Positions 58,209-64,000 of a stretch of 64,000 nucleotides of DNA are shown here, piece after piece. Source of the stretch: Adiantum capillus-veneris (Eukaryota; Streptophyta; Polypodiopsida; Polypodiales; Pteridaceae); assembly GCA_014529385.2 (NCBI GenBank), contig CM043957.1:84404881-84468880 (forward strand). Direction: 5' to 3'. The first letter of the stretch is position 1. Each line of letters starts with the position of its first letter. The translations under genes were made by a program, and so were the position numbers. The notes under the pieces are model-generated. The model made no database searches. It saw only the letters and a list, made by a program, of their open reading frames with translations, and was not told the origin of the DNA.

Positions 58209-59264
58209 TGACACATCCCAACCCTATGTGTCCGTGGACAAGCTACACCATAGCAAGGTTCCCGTCAGTCAAGTCAGTTTAGATTAACAGCGATCTGGCA
58301 CTTTGTGAGTCTATTCGTAGACCGTGCATGCCCAATCACTTAGCATAGATGCATATCCTCCGGTTGCACACAGCATGATCATCAGTATTCCCTTCAGATT
58401 CCATCATAGTCAATTTGGGGATTTTTCAAGTGACTTTATCCCATTTTCCCTATTTTTGACATTTTTCACTTATTTATTAAGTGACTTTTGTTGGGTAGTC
58501 AGTAGGGCAAATTGGGTAAGTTAATATATAAGCAAACCCAAGTTAGCACTCCACAGTAGAAGAGGCAGCAGGAGCTTCCCGCTCAACAGGCAACTTCTCA
58601 ACAGTACCCCCTCTCAGCACCCTAGGCCATCCTTGGTGTTTTGCCCGCGACCAACCACCCTCAGCCATTGGCGTTTTCAGCATTCCTTAGCGCAAAAAAA
58701 ACCTCAGCAGTTGCAGCGTTTTTCAGATGCTTTCAACCCTAAAAACGCAGCCAAGAATTACAGCAGATCTCAACGTTCTCATTTTCAAAGACGCAGCAAA
58801 CCCTAAAAACCAGCATTTTCCTTCAGCAGCTATACCAGCGAATTTCTTCATCAGTTCAGCCCCTTCAAGGACAGTCACATTCAGCAGTAGGAAACAATCC
58901 CACTTTCAGCCATGATGTCGTCGCCGTCCCCATCGCTGTCTTCATCGTCGTCATCGGCATAGTCACATTGCATCAGTCCATTGCATTTGCATTGTACGCA
59001 TTTGTGCAATCAAGTAGACCACTCTCGCTGACGAGAGTGGGGCCTTCGGAGGAGGGTTTTACAACCTCTCAGTGTCGTATCTCTTCTCTCTCCTTCTCTC
59101 AGTCTCATTCACTTGCACGCACAATATCCACTCACTTTGTTCGTGATCATAGCACTCTCCACAAGACGGAAAGCTCTCTCTTTCCCTAAGAACTAAACGG
59201 AACCTTGAGCAATAAAGATCACTAATCTTGAGAAAATACAACATTCATTCCGCTGCACCTAACA
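58209..59264 (+). repeat. family-D 3' LTR
   Basis: 1056 bp, about 97 percent like the 5' LTR, with a 3-base deletion near 58724. Confidence 0.92.
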
Positions 59265-60659
59265 AATTAACACTTGAATACACACACGGCTCGGAAGCTA
59301 GAATGCCCCGAGCAGACGCCGACACCCTATAGGCCCCAAAATTGGCGCCCCTTTCGGTATTTCTTTATTCTTTAAGAGGGTAAATTACAAAGTAAGATCC
59401 CGGGAATCCTTCACGTGTATCCACCTAGATACCATCTGATTTGGCCAAATTTCGGCAACATAACAGCCCCAAAACTTGCGCGAAACCGATTCCCCTGCTA
59501 GAACTCAGTATAGAACTCACTTATACTGGTGTATACCCTCTGATTCTTGCCCAAAAACAGTAAATTCAGCACGCTGTATTTACTGGTTTTTGCCTTGTTT
59601 TCAGCCCCAAACAGTCCCCTAACTGTTCTCTGTCAGTGGGGCACAATTCCCAATGGTCCTGGCGTCCATATGGCTGAAAAACAGTAAAATTACAACACAT
59701 ACACAGCGCTGATTTTGCACCTGTATGGTGAGGTTATGACCCTCACTAGTGCCTGCTTTGGAGTAGTAGCTAGCTACCCCTGTTCCTGCTCAAGGAGGCT
59801 CTTGCCTCAGCACAAAAGCATGAACCCACACAACTGTACATCAGTCAAATGAGTAGCCCTCTTGTGGGGCATCACATAACTGCACGTAGGGGAGAGAGAG
59901 AGCAGTGTGTAGCGTGCAGGGCATCACTCCTGGCACCACACTGTACATAAGAGGGAAAGGAAGCACTCCATAGCTCTTAGCCTGTGACAATTTGCAAATG
60001 AAGGCTCTCCCAGCTTAAGAATTCAGCGCCACTTCTTCTGCAAGAGGAAAGTGCATGAAACGTTGACAGTTGGCGCATTTACAAGCATTTGCCTGTTTCG
60101 GGTTCGCCGCTTAAAAATATCTCAACCGACGCATCAGTTGACTTCGCGGCAGAGTTGTAAAGTGTTCCCCTAGTCATACCGAAGGTAATGACGCGAACAC
60201 ATTTCTTGGCCCAAAATAGCAGTTCCCTAAATTTTAGGAGATGCTTCCGTTGGGCTCCCACTGGTCTTCTGACCATCTATCCTCATTGGGACCGCATCCA
60301 AAAATGCAATGTGGCCCAACTATCGGATACTTTCAATTGGTAGTCCCACCTTGACTTTATGTCTTTATTGAGTTCACTTCCTAGTATCCACCAACTTGCT
60401 AAGTGTGACGGGGGGACCTACATGGCCTTGCTTTGAGCCTAGACATCCTCTTACCATACGAATTCCAGTGCCGACCACTTCCCGTCTACGGGTGAAACTA
60501 CCGTTCACAATGGCCATACAATGTCCGACCGTTTGCTACTTCAAAAAGAGGGTCTCAAAACAAAATAAAACAAAACCCATTGGAAAGAAACCAACAACTA
60601 AAGGTTAGCAGTTGCCACATCCTTGTGACATAGTTAATAGCTGCCACGTCCCAGTGACA
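59265..60659 (-). repeat. family-B LTR, diverged third copy
   Basis: On the minus strand it starts near 60659 (TGTCACTGGG) and shares the family-B landmarks. These are CCATACAATGTCC near 60507, the CTGTACATCAGTCAAATGAG stretch near 59836, AGTGTGTAGCGTGCAGGGCA near 59910, and GGCGCCCCTTTCGGTATTTC near 59346. It is more diverged than the two copies at 40-46 kb, and its inner end meets the family-D LTR at 59264. Confidence 0.75.
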
Positions 60660-61086
60660 CGCGCACTCTCACAATGCTTGAAAATCCATCTTTCTAATTC
60701 CATTACCTGTTATCTATAAATGACTGTCGACTCAAGCTTTGACCTCCATCTTTAAAGCCTTTCTGAGTCTCCAAAGGCGTCAAAACGATTATATATATTG
60801 GCCGCATCAAATGATTAGCCTAAACACCAAAAGATGTCTCAAAGGCTGGCGGCATCTTGTCATCAGCATGCATGCTAATCAACCCAGTAGGATATCTGTA
60901 ATGATTTTTGTACATACCTAGCATGGCTCCATGCATTCCCCCCATAGACCCTAATATATATGCTCTCTTCCATTGCCAAAAAATTGTATTCCTTGGTTGA
61001 GCCTTCATGACCTGAACTGAAATAACAAACAATCAAACTTGAAAGAGATCTAGTTGTATCTGTGAAGATAATCAATGAAGAAATAC

Positions 61087-61214
61087 CCAGATAATGGTAA
61101 ACTCAATGCATCAAGAGTTCCGCAAGGAAGAGATGACTAGGAAGATCATACCAGATAATGATAAACGTAATGCATCAAGAGTTCCACAAGAATGAGATGA
61201 CTAGGAAGATCATC
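61087..61214. repeat. 64-bp tandem duplication
   Basis: CCAGATAATG...GATGACTAGGAAGATCAT is repeated at 61087 and 61151 with several mismatches. Confidence 0.85.
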
Positions 61215-61806
61215 ATTCTCGAATATCAAGATTTCAGGATAGGATGAGATGACTGGATAGAATCTGATTGTGGAATTGGATTATGTGTTGATGCATGCTA
61301 GAGAATGAATTGTCTAGTGAAACGGTCATTGGCATGTCTGCATGTAGCCAATGTTTGCTCAAGAATCAGATCACTTTTTACGGGTGTAATCAGGGGCGAT
61401 TACTCCTCTCTAATGGGCGAGTATATCACAACTTCGTGATGTGGCATGATAGCACCGAATCGGAAGAGAGCAGAGCCTGAACCACACCAAAACAAAGGAT
61501 CTATCTCTAGCGGCACCCCGTAAAATGTGGCGTGATTTGCGACACAAAACACAAGCCATACAAGTTGATGACATGGTAGATTGGATGCTAGGAGCTTTTG
61601 GACCAATTGTTGAAAGCATTAACTTTTTGAGATTTTTGGGGCCATCATGTTTTAAAACAGTTGACTTTCGTGATTTTGAGCACTTGTAAAAGCAAAAGGC
61701 CAAGGGCCTATAATCTAAAGTCTCGAGGGAATCATTCTCAGACGTGTGCAATTGCAAAGTTTCGAGGAGTGCTCCTCCCAACCGTTTATAGTCACCACAA
61801 GAAAAT

Positions 61807-61912
61807 AAAACGATAGAAATGGAAACGGAAGAACCAAAGTTTTGAAGTTTCGAAGAAAAGAAAACGATAGAAATGGAAACGGAAGAACCAAAGTTTTGAA
61901 GTTTCGATCGAG
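61807..61912. repeat. 54-bp tandem duplication
   Basis: AAAACGATAGAAATGGAAAC...TTGAAGTTTCGA occurs twice with period 54 and almost no differences, so it is recent. Confidence 0.9.
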
Positions 61913-61981
61913 TTCTAAATGGTCAAGAAAAGGCATTTCTTTCAATTGAAAAATTAACAAAGTATTACATGTTTTAAACAT

Positions 61982-62095
61982 TGTCGGGTGCAGCGGAAGT
62001 GTTTATGGATTTAGCTCAGATCCAGTACTCCACACAAACACAAGAGACTTTACTTCACTTGAAAGAAATGAACTAAACTGAATGAAAGAGAGAGA

Positions 62096-62143
<48 letters not shown>

Positions 62144-62690
62144 GGTATGTCGGGTCCCAAACCCTCGAAGGCCCCCTTGCTCTGTTGCCAGAGCAATTAC
62201 TTTCTTTATTCTTGCACAAATGCTCATGCATGAATGCTGAGATGCTAATGCTAATGGGTATTGATGCTACTGATGTTGGGTACTACTGATTCTATGTCGA
62301 AGTCGATGATGACGATGACTGCGACGAGGCTATGGTTGAATGCCGAACTCCTCGTGAGGTCGGTGGTTAGGGATCTGCAACCACGACGAGGCTAGGGCTG
62401 AAATCTGCAAACGCTCCAAAAGCTGAGAATGCTAGCTTCCTTGTGCAGAAAACGCTGGTCATAAATGTTGAAAACGCTGGTTCTGCTAGGCCAGGGCCTC
62501 CGTGGAGAAGAGGTGCTGAAACGCTGGTGATCTGCCCCAGAAACACTAGGCCTGCAGGTCTTTACTGGCGCTGCTCTTCTGCCCCTTCTTGTGCCACAAG
62601 GGATGCCTTTATAGGCTGAAAACTCTTGGTCGGCAGGCGGATTAGACTCCCACGATCTCCTTATTAAAATGCTGAAAATAACTTATAACT
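61982..62690 (-). repeat. family-D-related LTR
   Basis: Left end TGTCGGGTGCAGCGGAAG (sense end CTTCCGCTGCACCCGACA) matches the family-D LTR terminus. CTTGCACAAATGCT near 62212 and ATGCTGAGATGCTAATG near 62234 match the LTR at 31.3-31.7 kb. A TATA-like CTATAAAGG on the minus strand lies at 62606-62614. The right border is approximate. No interior lies beside it, so it may be solo. Confidence 0.6.
62100..62140. repeat. (AG)n microsatellite flanked by GAGAGACACG repeats
   Basis: The AG run inside the LTR is bounded on both sides by AGAGAGACACG, which may reflect slippage or a tail-type insertion. Confidence 0.85.
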
Positions 62691-62749
62691 AAATGCCCTG
62701 CTGGGGGTGGTTCCCACGCGAGAGGTTCATATGGCAAAACTCATAGTTA

Positions 62750-62930
62750 TAGGGGACGGGGGGGAAGGGCCCTAGGGCCAGGGGACGGCCATAACCGGGC
62801 CGGGAACAGAAGGGGACGCTGTGGGACGGATGGATTTCGGGTCGGACGGGCGGGTCGCAGGGGGGACGGGGCCGGGGACGGGACCGGGAACGGCCGGAAC
62901 GTCAGGCGGGGTCGGCCGGGAACGGCTGGC
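62750..62930 (+). promoter_or_regulatory. G-rich GGGACGG motif array, probable hAT subterminal region
   Basis: Five exact GGGACGG sites (62753, 62782, 62823, 62863, 62875) plus variants GGGACGC, CGGACGG and two GGGAACGG, all on the plus strand. The array lies about 400-590 bases upstream of a hAT transposase ORF. Clustered short subterminal motifs are transposase-binding sites in hAT elements. Confidence 0.55.
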
Positions 62931-63004
62931 CAAAAAGTTACCGTTTTTAACGGCTCTTTGCAGCCCCAATTGCCACATTTTGGGAGGCCTTGGCCCTTGG
63001 GAGG

Positions 63005-63014
63005 CTATAAAAGG
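63005..63014 (+). promoter_or_regulatory. TATA box of hAT transposase gene
   Basis: CTATAAAAGG about 325 bases before the ATG at 63339. Confidence 0.5.
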
Positions 63015-63338
63015 CTCCCTTGGGCCTCTTAATACTCATAGTCTCATTCCAATTTGCAATTTCCCTCAAGCTCAAGCTACTCAATGCTCATTGCTCAAGC
63101 CTCATAGCCTCATTGAGTCATTGCTCAAGCCTCAAGGCTCAAGCTTGAAGCATGACCATTGACTACTCTACACTCTAGTCTCCACTCTCAAGTCTCTCCC
63201 TCTTCTACCCACTTTGAAGTTTGAACTTTGAAGCTCTCCTCTCCCTCTTCTACCCACTTTGAAGCTCTCCTCTACTCTCTCTCCACACAAGCTCTCCTCT
63301 AACTTCTAAGCTCTACTCTCTCGAGTCTCTCCACCATC

Positions 63339-63905
63339 ATGTCATCTCAAGCCAACTCCACTTCTCAAGCCGGTTCTTCTCGAAGGAGGCCCGCCGTGCA
63401 AACGTGGTCGTGGTGAGATGAAGTCGACTTTAGCTCGCGTGGCAAAGGTGGCGGTGCAAGACCATGGACATGCAAGCTACGCCCATACAAGAGAACGGGT
63501 GGTTCAAACAAAGTGCGAGCCCATCTTCTTCATGAACCCGGTCACGAGGTGAAGTTTTGCCCTCATGTAGCTCCCGAGAAGAGGTTGGATCTTCTTGAGA
63601 AGCTCACGGTGTATGAGGTTGCGGAAGCGGCCAAGAGGGGCCGTTTTGTTGCCGTTGATCCCTCCGCCGTGGCGACACCGCGAGAGCAAAGGGAAGCCAA
63701 CCTTGACGACATCTCTCGAAGCTTCAAGAGCCATGCATCTACACCGTCCTCTTCCGTTCCGCATCGCCAAACCACTCTCAACGAAAATTGGAATCCTAAA
63801 TTGAAGAAAGAGGTGGATAGGTCGGTTGCCTGATTCTTCTTCCACGACCACATTGCCTTCCATGCTTCGCGGTGAGTTTCCCTTGGAATATGCACATAGC
63901 AATCT
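63339..63905 (+). pseudogene. hAT transposase N-terminal part, broken
   Basis: ATG at 63339 (MSSQANSTSQAGSSRRRPAV). A TGA at 63414-63416 follows codon 25. The frame continues with a BED-type zinc-finger region, WTCKLRPYKRTGGSNKVRAH and LLHEPGHEVKFCPHV, where the second Cys of the first pair appears replaced by Arg. RQTTLNENWNPKLKKEVDRS leads to a second in-frame stop at 63831. The same frame then gives FFFHDHIAFHAS, the conserved A.FFY...IPFN segment that begins hAT transposases. Both stops are TGA and fit single base changes. The catalytic domain would lie beyond 64 kb if present. Confidence 0.75.
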
Positions 63906-64000
63906 TCCATTTTGTATTCATAATGGGTTATAACTTCTCGACTCTCGACTCTCCATACTAACACAACATGCTCTATTTTGTGTGGATAGGTCTCCATACT

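Larger units (their letters stand above)
53800..59264 (+). mobile_element. non-autonomous LTR retrotransposon with gag-protease only (family D)
   Basis: LTRs at 53800-54858 (1059 bp) and 58209-59264 (1056 bp) both run TGACACATCCC...ACCTAACA and differ at about 30 positions, roughly 3 percent. Primer site and polypurine tract are in place. The 3.35-kb interior encodes a 757-residue gag-protease protein and a second open frame, but no RT, RNase H or integrase. The 5-base flanks (TCACG left, AATTA right) do not match. Elements of this build resemble the TR-GAG type described in plants. It would depend on an autonomous partner. Confidence 0.9.
60660..61981. other. no confirmed gene; two local tandem duplications
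   Basis: A 64-bp unit is duplicated at 61087-61214 and a 54-bp unit at 61807-61912. On the minus strand near 61025-60915 a segment is bounded by TTATTTCAG and a strong donor-like GTATGT and is open in two frames. It could be an orphan exon but has no recognisable domain. Confidence 0.4.

Overview
This is an accessory, transposon-dense stretch of a large plant nuclear genome. The plant diagnosis rests on three things: retroelement primer sites complementary to plant initiator-Met tRNA, GT-AG introns, and one host gene with the plant-specific order USP domain, protein kinase, U-box. Long AG, AC, GT and homopolymer tracts plus kilobase-scale introns full of transposons would suit a large-genome lineage such as a homosporous fern; that lineage call is inference.

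Layout. 1-4.5 kb is mostly non-coding, with a decayed copia RT piece and a cluster of ATTGG/CCAAT pairs. 4.5-11.3 kb holds a degenerate coding remnant of unrecognised family, split by a very young Ty1/copia element (5864-11016; 227-bp LTRs that read identical, ATTCA target duplication, one in-frame TAG). 11.5-19 kb holds decayed fragments: an unknown coding remnant, a retroelement gag remnant, a diverged 3' end of the same copia family in the opposite orientation, and large compound microsatellites. 19.1-22.0 kb is a head-to-tail chain of five copies of one LINE family, each joined to the (AG)n/(TC)n tail of its neighbour.

23.0-34.0 kb, minus strand, is the only confident host gene: a U-box receptor-like cytoplasmic kinase. 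Six exons can be placed with matching splice phases; the first exon (start of the USP domain) was not found. Its ~5.8 kb intron contains a LINE 5' fragment fused to a deleted chromovirus and an LTR plus leader of another family. A full-length but broken L1-type LINE (34.8-40 kb) lies just upstream.

40.3-60.7 kb is nested LTR retrotransposons: a + strand LTR (family B), a broken chromovirus with its family-B 3' LTR (44754-51252, minus), a region ending in family C LTR with an unusual GAAAC/GTTTC palindrome array, a gag-protease-only LTR element (family D, 53800-59264), and a third diverged family-B LTR. 61-64 kb has tandem duplications, a family-D LTR, and the 5' part of a hAT transposon with a G-rich subterminal motif array, cut by the window end.

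There is no operon or shared pathway: apart from the kinase gene, everything recognised is transposon-derived, and most interest lies in how the elements are nested and in unexplained repeat structures. No rRNA, tRNA or CRISPR was seen.
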